In this document: positions 33,967-42,680 of the stretch, piece after piece | Layout of the letters: the number at the start of each line of letters is the position of its first letter | How positions within the stretch are numbered: position 1 is the stretch's first letter | NCBI GenBank assembly: GCA_020161265.1 | Contig: JAIUOC010000002.1 | Span: forward strand, 186,001-250,000 | Origin: Chloroflexota bacterium | Lineage (GTDB): Bacteria; Chloroflexota; Chloroflexia; Chloroflexales; Herpetosiphonaceae | Reading direction: 5' to 3' | DNA: 64,000 bases | Made by a program: the position numbers and the translations under genes | Notes under the pieces: model-generated | Databases searched by the model: none | What the model saw: only the letters and a program-made list of their open reading frames with translations | Told to the model about the DNA's origin: nothing

Positions 33967-35820
33967 ATGTTCGAACGAAGCAAACGCTTAGCCGCCATCG
34001 TGCTTACTAGCGCGATTTTGGCAGCATGCGGTAGCGGCACCAGCACCACACAACCAACTACTGGCAGCAGCGAGGCAACCGCCGTCGTTGAACCAGGTAC
34101 TGATACTGGGTCGCAACCCAGCAGCGATGGCATTGTAATCATTGGGATGAGCCAATCGCCAGATACCTTATTTGGGATGGAATCGCAATCGAGTGCTACC
34201 ACCCAAGTGTTAAACTCAGTGCAACCAGCCTGCGTAACCACCCTCAGCTACGATTATCAGCCAGTCTGTTTCGCTGAATTGCCCACCTTTGAAAATGGCG
34301 GCGCAGTCGAAGAAATGGTAACAGTTGATCAAAGCTACACTGGCCCATTCGTGATCGAGAATGAACTGATCACTGATACCAGCGTTTTGACTGGGCCAAT
34401 CGAATTGCCCCAAGTTAAAGTTACTTGGAAGTTGATCGATGGCATTACTTGGGAAGATGGCACGCCAGTAACCGCCGATGACTTTTTGTTTGCCGCTGAG
34501 TTGTATGCCAACCCAGGCACCAAAGTTGCCAGCCGCTTCACCATCGAGCACACCGCCAAATACGAAAAAGTTGATAATCAAACTTTCTCATGGTATGGCG
34601 TGCCAGGCTATCAAGATTCAACCTATTTCTTGAACTACGCTGGTGGCGCACTTGGCCCTGAACCCAAACATGTACTCGGCAGTGTCGATGCAGCAACCAT
34701 TGGTGGTAGCGATTACGCCAGCAAGCCCTTGGCCTATGGCCCTTACAAAATCGACGAATATGTGCCCCAAGAACGGGTCACGCTGAGCGCTAATCCAAAT
34801 TATTGGAGAGCAAAACAAGGCCTGCCCAAAATTAGCAACGTAATCTATAAATTCGTCACCAGCGAAGATCAAATTTTGCAACAATTACAATCAGGCGAAA
34901 TTGATGTCGTTGGCCAAATTGGCTTATCGTTAGGTCAAGCTCCATCACTTGATGAATTGCAAGCAGGCGCTGAATTCGATATCCAATATGTACCCGCCAC
35001 GGTTTGGGAACATATTGACTTTGCGGTTGAGCGCGGCGATGGCGTTGCTACTCCATTTGCCGATGCCAAAGTGCGGCAAGCAGTCGCTTATGCAATCAAC
35101 CGCCAAGAAATCATCGATCAAGTGTTGTTTGGCAAAACCGTTGCCATGAATAGTTTCATGCCTGATGATCACTGGGCCTACCCCAGCGATACCAGCGTGA
35201 TCAACCCTTATGCCTTTGATCCCAGCAAAGCGATTCAATTGCTCAATGAAGCTGGCTGGGTTGCAGGCGATGACGGCATTTTGGTCAAAGATGGTCAACC
35301 ATTCACGATCGAATTCTTCACCACCGAAGGCAACGCGACGCGTCAATCAGTCGCCCAATTGGTCCAAGAATACTTGCGCGATGTTGGGATTAATGCTGAA
35401 TTGAAGTTTGTGCCTGGCACCGATGCCTTGTTCAAAAATGGCGAAGAAGGCATCTTGGCTGGTCGCCGCTACGATATGGCGTTGTATGCCTGGGTCAGTG
35501 GCCCTGAGCCATCAACTCCATTGTATTTGTGCAGCCAAGTGCCAACCGCAGCCAATGGGTATGCTGGTCAAAACAACACTGGCTACTGTAACCCCGATTA
35601 CGATAAAGTAGCGCTCGAAAGCCAAAGCATTATCGAGCGGGCTGGCCGCTTGCCATTGCTCAGCCAAGCCCAACAAATCTTCAACCGCGATTTACCAACC
35701 TTGCCGTTATATCAACGGATCAACGTCGGGGCTGCTCGCAAAACGATCAGCGGCTTCAAGCTCGACCCAACCAGCCAACAAGATTTCTACAACATCGAAA
35801 CCTGGGAATTAGCCCAATAA
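33967..35820 (+). CDS. Oligopeptide/nickel-type ABC transporter substrate-binding lipoprotein
   Basis: 617 residues from the ATG at 33967 after AAAGAGGAA. A lipoprotein signal has the lipobox ILAACGS. After a Thr/Ser-rich spacer comes the SBP_bac_5 fold: TWKLIDGITWEDGTPVTADD, then YGPYKIDEYVPQERVTLSANPNYW in two parts, VRQAVAYAINRQEII near 400, a LLNEAGWV motif and RRYDMALYAWVSGPEPSTPL. Members deliver peptides or other solutes to a dipeptide-type permease. No permease or ATPase genes are nearby, so it is an orphan binding protein. The frame is open upstream to an ATG at 33790, but that stretch has no ribosome-binding site and covers the leader structure. Confidence 0.92.
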   Translation: MFERSKRLAAIVLTSAILAACGSGTSTTQPTTGSSEATAVVEPGTDTGSQPSSDGIVIIGMSQSPDTLFGMESQSSATTQVLNSVQPACVTTLSYDYQPVCFAELPTFENGGAVEEMVTVDQSYTGPFVIENELITDTSVLTGPIELPQVKVTWKLIDGITWEDGTPVTADDFLFAAELYANPGTKVASRFTIEHTAKYEKVDNQTFSWYGVPGYQDSTYFLNYAGGALGPEPKHVLGSVDAATIGGSDYASKPLAYGPYKIDEYVPQERVTLSANPNYWRAKQGLPKISNVIYKFVTSEDQILQQLQSGEIDVVGQIGLSLGQAPSLDELQAGAEFDIQYVPATVWEHIDFAVERGDGVATPFADAKVRQAVAYAINRQEIIDQVLFGKTVAMNSFMPDDHWAYPSDTSVINPYAFDPSKAIQLLNEAGWVAGDDGILVKDGQPFTIEFFTTEGNATRQSVAQLVQEYLRDVGINAELKFVPGTDALFKNGEEGILAGRRYDMALYAWVSGPEPSTPLYLCSQVPTAANGYAGQNNTGYCNPDYDKVALESQSIIERAGRLPLLSQAQQIFNRDLPTLPLYQRINVGAARKTISGFKLDPTSQQDFYNIETWELAQ

Positions 35821-35865
35821 GCAATGGCTATAGGCTATTGGCTATTGGCTCTAGTTAAATATTGA

Positions 35866-36066
35866 TCCACGAAGAGCACGAAGGATTATCTTTCGTGCTC
35901 TTTACGATTAATGATCCACGAAGGACATGAAGAGCACAAAGGCTTTAATTGTTTAGCCACAGATTCCCACAGATGTGAATGATTCGTATGTTCTATGCTC
36001 TATGTTCTTTGTTCTACAACGCCTGACCCCTCTGTACTTTTGCCTTTTGCCTTCTGCCTTTTGCCT
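35866..36066. repeat. Intergenic repeats downstream of the binding-protein gene
   Basis: Two ccacgaag copies (35866-35882, 35914-35940) and a ttagccacagattcccacag block (to about 35974) are followed by gttctatgctctatgttc-like and ttgccttttgccttctgcc tandem words (to 36066). AAGAGCACGAA/TTCGTGCTCTT (35872-35882, 35892-35902) forms an 11-bp hairpin within the repeat and may serve as the terminator. No gene was seen from 35821 to 36166. Confidence 0.7.
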
Positions 36067-36166
36067 TGTTAACAATTGCTCATCAAATGCTTACACCATG
36101 TTTGCAATTTCTTTAACCAATTCAAGGTAGCCTAAAGCTATCGATCACATGAGGAGAACCATCGGC

Positions 36167-37423
36167 ATGGTGCAAGCAAGCAAACAAGCAATTAATCCTT
36201 GGGCAAAACGTCTATATCAGACTGGTCGCTGGGCCAGCAACGTCGTTATTTGGCTGGTACTATGGATCAGTTGTGTAGCAATCATCTTTTTGATGATTCG
36301 CTATTTCAGCGGCGCAGAATGGCTAAGCAACCTACAAGGCTCGGCCCATTTTGTCGCCGAATTTGGCATGCGTCTGTTGATGGCAGCGCCATTTACGCTC
36401 TGGCTGTTGTTGATGTTGCGACCAATTCGCACCCGTCGCTGGGTCGTCAGCCACATTCTCAAATTGGCTCAACGCTTGCGCCGCCAGCCTAAGCTCCAGC
36501 CTACGCCAGCCGTTGATCAGCCAGATCGAGAAGTTCAACCTATAACTAGCCCAACTATGAGCGCAAAACCGCTCAGCCGCCGTCGATTTTTGGTCGAATC
36601 AGGGCTAGTTGGCGGTGTGGTCGGTTATGCGATGTTGATTGAGCCATATCAGATTCAGGTGCGTGAAGTTAATTTGCCAATCGCCAATTTGCCCGAACGT
36701 TTTCGCGGCATGCGCATCGCCCAAATGAGCGATTTGCATATCAATGCCTACACCACCAGCGCCGATTTGGCCCGTGCTGTGGCCCAAATCAACCAACTTA
36801 ATCCCGATATGGTGCTGCTCACTGGCGATTTTGTTGATTGGGATGCGCGATTTGCTGATGCCGCCACCGAGCCATTCCGCCAGCTGCGTGCACCTGAAGG
36901 CATTTATTCGGTGCTCGGCAACCACGATTACTACAGCGGCAAGATCGATACAATCAAACAAGCCATTCAACGCCACGATTTAGGCCTGTTGGTCAATCAG
37001 CATACAGTTCTACGCCGTGGCGCTGATCAATTGGTCTTGGTAGGCTTTGATGATCCACGGCATAATCGTAGCGGCGGGCCACGGCTCAGCCCTGAGAGCA
37101 TCAATCCTGAAGCGGCCTTGAAAGGTACACCAAAAAATGTTGCCCGCCTGGCGATGGTACATAATCCGGTGATTGTGCCGCATTTTGTCGCCAACTACCA
37201 ACTTGATGTGATCCTATCGGGGCATACCCATGGCGGCCAATTCCAAGTGCCGATTCTCACCGATCAGTTGGTTGGCAATGCTGAATACTTTGTGCGCGGC
37301 CATTATGATTTGGGCAAATCACAGGTTTATGTCAATAGCGGTTTTGGCTTTACCGGGCCGCCGCTGCGGTTTCGTTCGGCTCCAGAAATTACATTAATCA
37401 ATTTAGTTGATGCCAAAGCCTAG
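36167..37423 (+). CDS. Membrane-anchored metallophosphoesterase (YkuE/YaeI-like)
   Basis: 418 residues from the ATG at 36167, nine bases after AGGAGA. Two membrane segments (VVIWLVLWISCVAIIFLMI and LLMAAPFTLWLLLMLRP) lie in the first 90 residues. SRRRFLVESGLVGGVVGYAM follows, a Tat-like twin-arginine stretch here placed internally. The phosphoesterase core has MSDLHIN near 188, LLTGDFVDWD, LGNHDYYSG, MVHNPVIVP and LSGHTHGGQFQ, giving all the metal ligands. Relatives cleave lipid or UDP-linked phosphates at the membrane. Substrate unknown. It is a single gene with repeats on the upstream side. Confidence 0.92.
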   Translation: MVQASKQAINPWAKRLYQTGRWASNVVIWLVLWISCVAIIFLMIRYFSGAEWLSNLQGSAHFVAEFGMRLLMAAPFTLWLLLMLRPIRTRRWVVSHILKLAQRLRRQPKLQPTPAVDQPDREVQPITSPTMSAKPLSRRRFLVESGLVGGVVGYAMLIEPYQIQVREVNLPIANLPERFRGMRIAQMSDLHINAYTTSADLARAVAQINQLNPDMVLLTGDFVDWDARFADAATEPFRQLRAPEGIYSVLGNHDYYSGKIDTIKQAIQRHDLGLLVNQHTVLRRGADQLVLVGFDDPRHNRSGGPRLSPESINPEAALKGTPKNVARLAMVHNPVIVPHFVANYQLDVILSGHTHGGQFQVPILTDQLVGNAEYFVRGHYDLGKSQVYVNSGFGFTGPPLRFRSAPEITLINLVDAKA

Positions 37424-37483
37424 CCCGACTCAGGGCTGAGGCCGCGCAGGGCCAACGACTGAGCGCAATCTACGTTTTTGCTG

Positions 37484-37489
37484 TATAAT
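37484..37489 (+). promoter_or_regulatory. Probable -10 element of rpsU
   Basis: TATAAT, preceded directly by TG, stands 60 bp before the rpsU start. No convincing -35 box is seen 16-18 bp upstream. Confidence 0.45.
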
Positions 37490-37548
37490 AGTTATTACGT
37501 GTCAATTTTATGGTTGTACGAAACGCCAAATAAAGGGGGTGAATTCTA

Positions 37549-37746
37549 GTGGCAAGCATTTCGGTAGATTCAAATGAATCAATCGACAAAGCACTGCGCC
37601 GTTTTAACAAGGCCGTGCAAGCTGACGGCATTTTGACGGAAGCCCGTCGCCGTGAGCATTATGAAAAGCCTAGCGTTAAACGCAAGCGCAAGGAAGCTGC
37701 TCGTCTGCGTAAGTTGCAAAAGATGGCTCGTGAAGCCAACAACTAA
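37549..37746 (+). CDS. rpsU: Ribosomal protein S21
   Basis: 65 residues starting with GTG at 37549, seven bases after AGGGGGT. The sequence shows the S21 pattern: an opening strand [20 protein letters not shown], a helix with [20 protein letters not shown] and a basic tail. S21 is a small-subunit protein that helps mRNA pairing with the anti-Shine-Dalgarno end of 16S rRNA. It leads the block rpsU-yqeY-pgpH-ybeY-dgkA, an arrangement common in many bacteria, although a terminator separates it from yqeY here. Confidence 0.95.
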   Translation: MASISVDSNESIDKALRRFNKAVQADGILTEARRREHYEKPSVKRKRKEAARLRKLQKMAREANN

Positions 37747-37767
37747 GCAATTCGCATGACGCACCCC

Positions 37768-37808
37768 AAATCGCCGCAGCTTGTGGATACCCCACACTGT
37801 GGCGATTT
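37768..37808 (+). terminator. Terminator after rpsU
   Basis: AAATCGCC (37768-37775) pairs with GGCGATTT (37801-37808) around an inner TGTGG/CCACA helix. TT and ATG-free sequence follow, 22 bp after the stop. It would allow only part of transcription to reach yqeY. Confidence 0.65.
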
Positions 37809-37854
37809 TTATGTATCATGAGAGTTGCAGATTTATTAAAGAAGAGGTTTAACT

Positions 37855-38301
37855 ATGTCGATTCAACAACAATTGCAAGAAGATATGAAAAATGCCATGC
37901 GCAATAAAGAGCAACAACGGCTCGATACAATTCGCATGATGCTCGCATCGCTCAAAAACGCGCAGATTGACCTTCGGCGCGAGCTTGATGAAGTTGAAGC
38001 AGTTGGGGTAATTCAAAAAGAAGCCAAGCGTCGCCGCGATGCCATGGCCGAATATACCAAAGCTAATCGCCCCGACCTTGCTGCTAGTGAAGAAGTCGAA
38101 TTGGTGATGATTGAAGCCTATTTGCCAACCATGCTCAGTGCCGATCAATTGCGCCCTGAAATTGCCGCAATTATTGCCGAGCTTGGTGCGACCAGCATCG
38201 CCGATCTTTCCAAAGTAATGCCTGCAGCCATGCAACGCTTCAAAGGCAAAGCTGAAGGCCGGGTGATTAACGAGGTTGTGCGCTCATTACTTAGTGCCTA
38301 A
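37855..38301 (+). CDS. GatB/YqeY-family protein
   Basis: 148 residues starting at the ATG after AGAGG. YqeY fold: an N-terminal helical pair (IQQQLQEDMKNAMRNKEQQR, LDTIRMMLASLKNAQIDL), then VIQKEAKRRRDAMAEYTKAN, EVELVMIEAYLPTMLSADQL and a C-terminal SKVMPAAMQRFKGKAEGRVI region. The C-terminal part is like the tRNA-binding tail of GatB amidotransferase subunits. A precise function is not settled; the family is usually next to rpsU and DNA primase or, as here, pgpH. Confidence 0.92.
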   Translation: MSIQQQLQEDMKNAMRNKEQQRLDTIRMMLASLKNAQIDLRRELDEVEAVGVIQKEAKRRRDAMAEYTKANRPDLAASEEVELVMIEAYLPTMLSADQLRPEIAAIIAELGATSIADLSKVMPAAMQRFKGKAEGRVINEVVRSLLSA

Positions 38302-38304
38302 GCC

Positions 38305-40458
38305 ATGATAGTTCGTTCATATCGCTTAAAAACCTTGTTACGTTCGTTCATCGAGCATCACCACCATTTGGTGTTGGTGCTCTTTGGGGCCGTGCTCACC
38401 CTAATTTTGACCTTGATTTTTACGTGGCGCTCGGCGATCAACCAAGATATTATGGTTGGTCGCCCCAGCCCACGCACCATCAACGCCGACCGCGATTTGA
38501 CCTTTGAAAGCCCTTTGCTAACTGAAGCCAAACGCCGTGAAGCCGCCAACGATCCGCGCAACTTGGTCTATAACGAAGATACCCAAATTCATGGCCAGCA
38601 GCGTGAACAGCTGCAAGCAACCTACAGCGTGATTAACTCAGTTCGCGAAAATCCCAGCCTCAACCTTGATCAACAACGCGGTCAACTGACTGAATTACCT
38701 TCGCTGCCACTCTCCGATACCCTCGCCATCACCATTCTTGAAGCTGATGACGATACCTGGCAACGCATCAAAGATCAAACCAATGCCTTATATGACCGAA
38801 CTCTGCGCGAAAATAATTATTCAATTGATGAAACCACCCTCGCCGAAATTAAAGTGCGCTATTTGCCTTACAACTTGCCAAGCAGTTTAAAGCCAGATCA
38901 ACGGGCGGTTGTGCTGTATTTGGTCGAACAAACCCTGCATGTTAATCGCACGCTGAATCAAGAGGAAACTGAGCGTCGCCAACAAACAGCCCGCAATGCC
39001 GTCCAATCGGTCTCAAAAGATGTTATCAATGGCCAAAATATTGTGCGCCAAGGCGATACGGTATCAGCTGAACAATATGAAACCCTCGTCAAAATGGGTT
39101 TGATCACGCCTGAATTAGGGCTTGATGGCTTTATGGGGCGCTTATTGCTGGCGCTCTTGGTCACCTTAGCCTTATGTACAGCGCTTTATATCGATCAGCA
39201 TAATCTTTTGACATGGCCTCGTGCATTGCTGGTAATCTTAATTTTGATGGTTATTCCGATTTTGTTTGGGCGAATTTTCCTCAACACATGGTTGAATTTC
39301 CCTGAAACGTTTGCTTTGGCGGTGATTGCGATTCCATTGGCGGCGCTGTTTAACAACAATTTAGCTTTAGTTATTTCAGCTTTAGTCTCGATTGTGATGA
39401 TGTTTTTGGGCGAAGGCGCACTGCAAGTTGGCATGATCAGCTTTGCCGGAGCTTTGTGTGGCATCTACGCAATTCGTCGCGCCGATCGGGCAATGGCCTT
39501 TATTATGGCTGGCGTTTGGATTGCACTCGGCGTATTCGCCACTGCCATGATTTGGCGTTTGATTCAGCCCCAAGGCGTAACTTGGCAACAAACCATGTTC
39601 ACCTTGATTTTTAGCATGCTCAATGGTGGCATCACGGCCATGATGTCGTTGACCTTGCATAACGTGCTTGGGCGGATCGCTGGCATCGTTACGCCAATGC
39701 AATTATTGGAGTTGGCCCACCCCAACCAGCCGCTGCTGCGCCGCTTGATGCAAGAAGCTCCCGGCACTTATCATCACTCGGTCGTTGTCAGTAATTTAGC
39801 TGAACAAGCCGCTGAACGGATCGGCGCTGATACTTTGCTAACTCGTGTGGGAGCCTACTATCACGATATTGGCAAAATGCTGCGGCCATTCTTCTTCACC
39901 GATAATCAATATGATCGCTCAAATGTGCACGATAACCTTGATCCGCAAACCAGCGCCAAATTAATCGCTGATCACGTCATCGAGGGTGCTAAGATAGCGC
40001 GGCAGCATAAGCTGCCTGAGCAAATTGTTAATTTTATCGTTGAGCATCACGGCACCGATGTGATTCGCTATTTCTATCAGCAAGCCTTACAAGCCCAAGA
40101 TAGTGTTGATATCAACGATTATCGCTACCCTGGGCCCAAGCCACAATCCAAAGAAACAGCGATTTTGATGTTGGCCGATGGGGTTGAGGCCACCGTGCGC
40201 TCCAAAGAGCAAGCGGGCATGCTCGTGGCTGAGCGTCACGATGACGATGATCAACAAGCGCCCAAAGGTTGCCAAAGCATTGCTCAAGTGGTCAACCAAA
40301 GCATCGATATGCGCCTTGCCAGCGGCCAGCTTGATCAATGCCCGCTCACCCAAAAAGATCTCAACACGATTCGCCAATCGTTTGTCAAAACGCTCCAAGG
40401 GATCTATCATCCACGGGTTGAGTATCCCAAATTGATGCGGGAACCTCAAAGTAAATAA
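38305..40458 (+). CDS. pgpH: 7TM-HD phosphodiesterase, PgpH-type (cyclic di-AMP)
   Basis: 717 residues, starting 3 bp after yqeY. One N-terminal membrane segment (LVLVLFGAVLTLILTLIF), an extracytoplasmic 7TMR-HDED domain (about 50-270, with SPRTINADRDLTFESPLL and VSKDVINGQNIVRQGDTVS) and seven further membrane segments (275-465) lead to the cytoplasmic HD domain. There YHHSVVVSNLAEQAAE near 487 and YYHDIGKM near 517 supply metal ligands, and EHHGTDVIRYFY follows. PgpH hydrolyses c-di-AMP in Gram-positive bacteria. The neighbours yqeY, ybeY and dgkA match the conserved PgpH locus, supporting the assignment. Confidence 0.92.
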   Translation: MIVRSYRLKTLLRSFIEHHHHLVLVLFGAVLTLILTLIFTWRSAINQDIMVGRPSPRTINADRDLTFESPLLTEAKRREAANDPRNLVYNEDTQIHGQQREQLQATYSVINSVRENPSLNLDQQRGQLTELPSLPLSDTLAITILEADDDTWQRIKDQTNALYDRTLRENNYSIDETTLAEIKVRYLPYNLPSSLKPDQRAVVLYLVEQTLHVNRTLNQEETERRQQTARNAVQSVSKDVINGQNIVRQGDTVSAEQYETLVKMGLITPELGLDGFMGRLLLALLVTLALCTALYIDQHNLLTWPRALLVILILMVIPILFGRIFLNTWLNFPETFALAVIAIPLAALFNNNLALVISALVSIVMMFLGEGALQVGMISFAGALCGIYAIRRADRAMAFIMAGVWIALGVFATAMIWRLIQPQGVTWQQTMFTLIFSMLNGGITAMMSLTLHNVLGRIAGIVTPMQLLELAHPNQPLLRRLMQEAPGTYHHSVVVSNLAEQAAERIGADTLLTRVGAYYHDIGKMLRPFFFTDNQYDRSNVHDNLDPQTSAKLIADHVIEGAKIARQHKLPEQIVNFIVEHHGTDVIRYFYQQALQAQDSVDINDYRYPGPKPQSKETAILMLADGVEATVRSKEQAGMLVAERHDDDDQQAPKGCQSIAQVVNQSIDMRLASGQLDQCPLTQKDLNTIRQSFVKTLQGIYHPRVEYPKLMREPQSK

Positions 40459-40486
40459 CCATCTACCAACAAGGAATTTGCGCGGT

Positions 40487-41011
40487 ATGTTAGAACTAAC
40501 AGCCCATATTGAAGTTGTGCCCACCGATCTTGCGCTTGATACCAGTTTATTAGAGCAAGTCGTGGCCCAAGTGCTCGCCGATGAAGGCCAAACTGGCACA
40601 TGGGAAATTGGCATTCGCATCACCAACGATCAAGAATTGCATGAACTCAATCGCCAATATCGTGGCGTTGATCGGCCAACCGATGTGCTTTCGTTTGGCG
40701 AATATGAAGATGATGACGATGATTTTATCGTGCCCGACGGCGTGTACGATGATGATGAATTCGATGACCCTGAGGCTGATGAAGCGGCCTATCTTGGTGA
40801 TTTAGCAATTTCGTATGAGCGGGTGCTGGCTCAAGCCCAAGAATATGCTCATTCAAGCCGCCGCGAATTATGCTATTTAGTAGCTCACGGTACATTGCAC
40901 TTGCTCGGCTACGATCACGAAACCGACGAGGAGCGCGAAGATATGCGCCAGCGCGAAGAAAAAGCCCTCAGCACGCTTGGCATCACCCGCGAAGCCGAGC
41001 CGTTTGTTTAG
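40487..41011 (+). CDS. ybeY: Endoribonuclease YbeY (rRNA maturation)
   Basis: 174 residues from the ATG at 40487, eleven bases after AAGGA. The zinc motif HGTLHLLGYDHETDEE near 138 has the three conserved His. IRITNDQELHELNRQYRGVD and RPTDVLSFG are standard. Between DVLSFG and LGDLAISYERV lies an acidic insert of about 28 residues (EYEDDDDDFIVPDG, YDDDEFDDPEADE), longer than in most homologues. YbeY acts in 16S rRNA end maturation and ribosome quality control. It lies 28 bp after pgpH and about 220 bp before dgkA, the gap being filled with repeats. Confidence 0.95.
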   Translation: MLELTAHIEVVPTDLALDTSLLEQVVAQVLADEGQTGTWEIGIRITNDQELHELNRQYRGVDRPTDVLSFGEYEDDDDDFIVPDGVYDDDEFDDPEADEAAYLGDLAISYERVLAQAQEYAHSSRRELCYLVAHGTLHLLGYDHETDEEREDMRQREEKALSTLGITREAEPFV

Positions 41012-41215
41012 TTTAAGGGCGAGGGGTTAGGGGTCAAGGGCTAGGAATTGCTCCACGAAGGGCAGGGAGATCGAAACCGCGAAGCACACGAAGATCGCGA
41101 AGGTTAAGTTTTTAGCCACAGATTCCACAGATTTATGTGATTATCCTGCTATGCCCAATGCCTGACCCCTAGCCCCTGATCCCCAGTCCCTATGTTCTAT
41201 GCTCTATGTTCTACC
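41012..41215. repeat. Intergenic repeats between ybeY and dgkA
   Basis: gggcgaggggttaggggtca opens the stretch. Then come ccacgaagggcagggaga, ccgcgaagcacacgaagatc and ttagccacagattccacaga, and last cctgacccctagcccctgat with gttctatgctctatgttct. Both repeat families are therefore present, splitting what is elsewhere a tight operon. Confidence 0.7.
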
Positions 41216-41231
41216 TTTGGGAATTTATGGA

Positions 41232-41606
41232 ATGCTTCAGGCGCTTTGGAAATTTATTTGTGGCTTTGGCTATGCCTTTCGCGGCATTTGGCTATTAATT
41301 CGCAGCCAACGCAACGCCCAAGTTCATTGTTTAGCCATCGTAGTGGTGCTTTTTTTTGGCTGGCTATTGGATATCAACGCCAACGAATGGCTAGCGGTAA
41401 GCTTAATTAGCGTGGTGGTCTTGGCATTAGAAGCCGTGAATACCGCCATCGAAAGCGTTGTCGATTTGGTTTCGCCAGAATATCACCCGCTAGCTGGCCG
41501 CGCCAAGGATGTAGCAGCCGGCGCAGTGTTGATCGCAGCAATCGGGGCATTAATTATTGCCGCGATCATCGTTTGGCCACGCTTAGCGCACTTGATAGCT
41601 GGTTGA
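41232..41606 (+). CDS. dgkA: Diacylglycerol/undecaprenol kinase
   Basis: 124 residues from the ATG at 41232, which opens with the family-typical MLQALWKFICGFGYAFRGI. DgkA motifs: ALEAVNTAIESVVDLVSPEY with catalytic Glu and Asn, and AGRAKDVAAGAVLIAAIGAL. Three membrane segments are visible. Gram-positive-type DgkA phosphorylates undecaprenol or diacylglycerol for envelope lipid recycling. Its 3' end overlaps the convergent M14-like peptidase gene by 24 bp. A longer start at 41199 is less likely. Confidence 0.93.
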   Translation: MLQALWKFICGFGYAFRGIWLLIRSQRNAQVHCLAIVVVLFFGWLLDINANEWLAVSLISVVVLALEAVNTAIESVVDLVSPEYHPLAGRAKDVAAGAVLIAAIGALIIAAIIVWPRLAHLIAG

Positions 41607-42680
41607 ACGTTGATCGAGCAAATAGGCTTGCCAAAGCGCCAAACCACCCTCGCCACGCAACGCAGACTGCATACGATCAGCCCCATCAGGCACTAAACTC
41701 AAATACTGCTCGGCAAAAAAGACGGTTGGCCGACCCTGATACTCAACCACAGGCGAAATTGGCAGACCGAAAATATCGGGGCCACCATGGGCACGCCAAT
41801 AGCGCCATAATAAGGTTGGCATGGTGATGCTGGTCGTTGCTTCCACCGTCGTCGTTACCAATGGCAACAACTCCTCGGAACGCGCCATGACTGATTGCAC
41901 CGCCCGCAAATTCTCAGCAAAATCAGGCAATTCGCCCGTCGATAATTCGGGCGTAATCGAGGCAATGCCAAGCGCTCCCGCCCAATCGTGCATGCCACCA
42001 GTAATCATATAGTTGCGCCAATAACGATCGTAGCGATAGCCGCTAGCTTCAGCATAAACTTGGGCTAAGGCGATTGATGGCCCATGTTCACAAAAAGCCG
42101 GAAACACATCGCCACCATCGCTATGTACCCAAACCACCGCTGAGGCATCAAGCACCAAATCCCGCACTAATTGGCTTTCCAACTCCGATTCAACGAATGC
42201 CCCGCCCGTATCTGAAACGATGCCATACGCTCCTTCAACGGTTTGATTCCAGTCGTTTTCGGGGCAAGCATCGAAATTGGTATCCATATTGCGGTTGAGA
42301 TCAACGCTGCGACTATTGAAACGCGTGCCAATCGCCAAGCCATCGGGATTGACCGTCGGAATAATGTAGAGGCTCACATCAGCAGGCACTTGTTGTGGGT
42401 TTTGGCGAAAATGCTCAAGCAAAGCAAGTGCCAGTTGATAGGTATTGGCTTCGGGTCCGCCATGGGTATTTGATACAATGAATAATTTGCGTGGGCCATT
42501 GCCAAAGCGAGTACCCGTAATCGCCCGCCCTTGCAACGAAGTTCCAAAGGTCAAATCGACAACTGGCACAGCGCTGGGGCTAGGCGTTGGCGCAATGGTT
42601 GGGGTTTGAGCAACAAGCGTGGTCGCTGGAATGCCAAGCAATCCAGCGACCATTATTAGCATAAGCAGATATTTTTTCAT
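41583..42680 (-). CDS. Secreted M14-like zinc carboxypeptidase
   Basis: 365 residues. A signal peptide (MKKYLLMLIMVAGLLGIPAT) and short Pro/Thr spacer precede the M14 domain: first zinc ligands in THGGPEANTYQLA (H-x-x-E) near 73, TVNPDGLAIGTRFNSRSVDL with DLNRN near 110, the third His in VVWVHSDGG near 185 and catalytic Glu in ITPELSTGE near 245. The last 90 residues (GGPDIFGLPISPVVEYQGRP, VFFAEQYLSLV) form an extra domain. It removes C-terminal or peptidoglycan-type amino acids outside the cell. Its start overlaps the VanW gene stop by one base (TAATG), so the two are coupled. Confidence 0.88.
   Translation of the reverse strand: MKKYLLMLIMVAGLLGIPATTLVAQTPTIAPTPSPSAVPVVDLTFGTSLQGRAITGTRFGNGPRKLFIVSNTHGGPEANTYQLALALLEHFRQNPQQVPADVSLYIIPTVNPDGLAIGTRFNSRSVDLNRNMDTNFDACPENDWNQTVEGAYGIVSDTGGAFVESELESQLVRDLVLDASAVVWVHSDGGDVFPAFCEHGPSIALAQVYAEASGYRYDRYWRNYMITGGMHDWAGALGIASITPELSTGELPDFAENLRAVQSVMARSEELLPLVTTTVEATTSITMPTLLWRYWRAHGGPDIFGLPISPVVEYQGRPTVFFAEQYLSLVPDGADRMQSALRGEGGLALWQAYLLDQRSTSYQVR

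Noticed and set aside
28216-36066. CRISPR array from repeated C-rich and ccacgaag words
   Set aside because: Units are degenerate, spacing is irregular and no cas gene is in the window.
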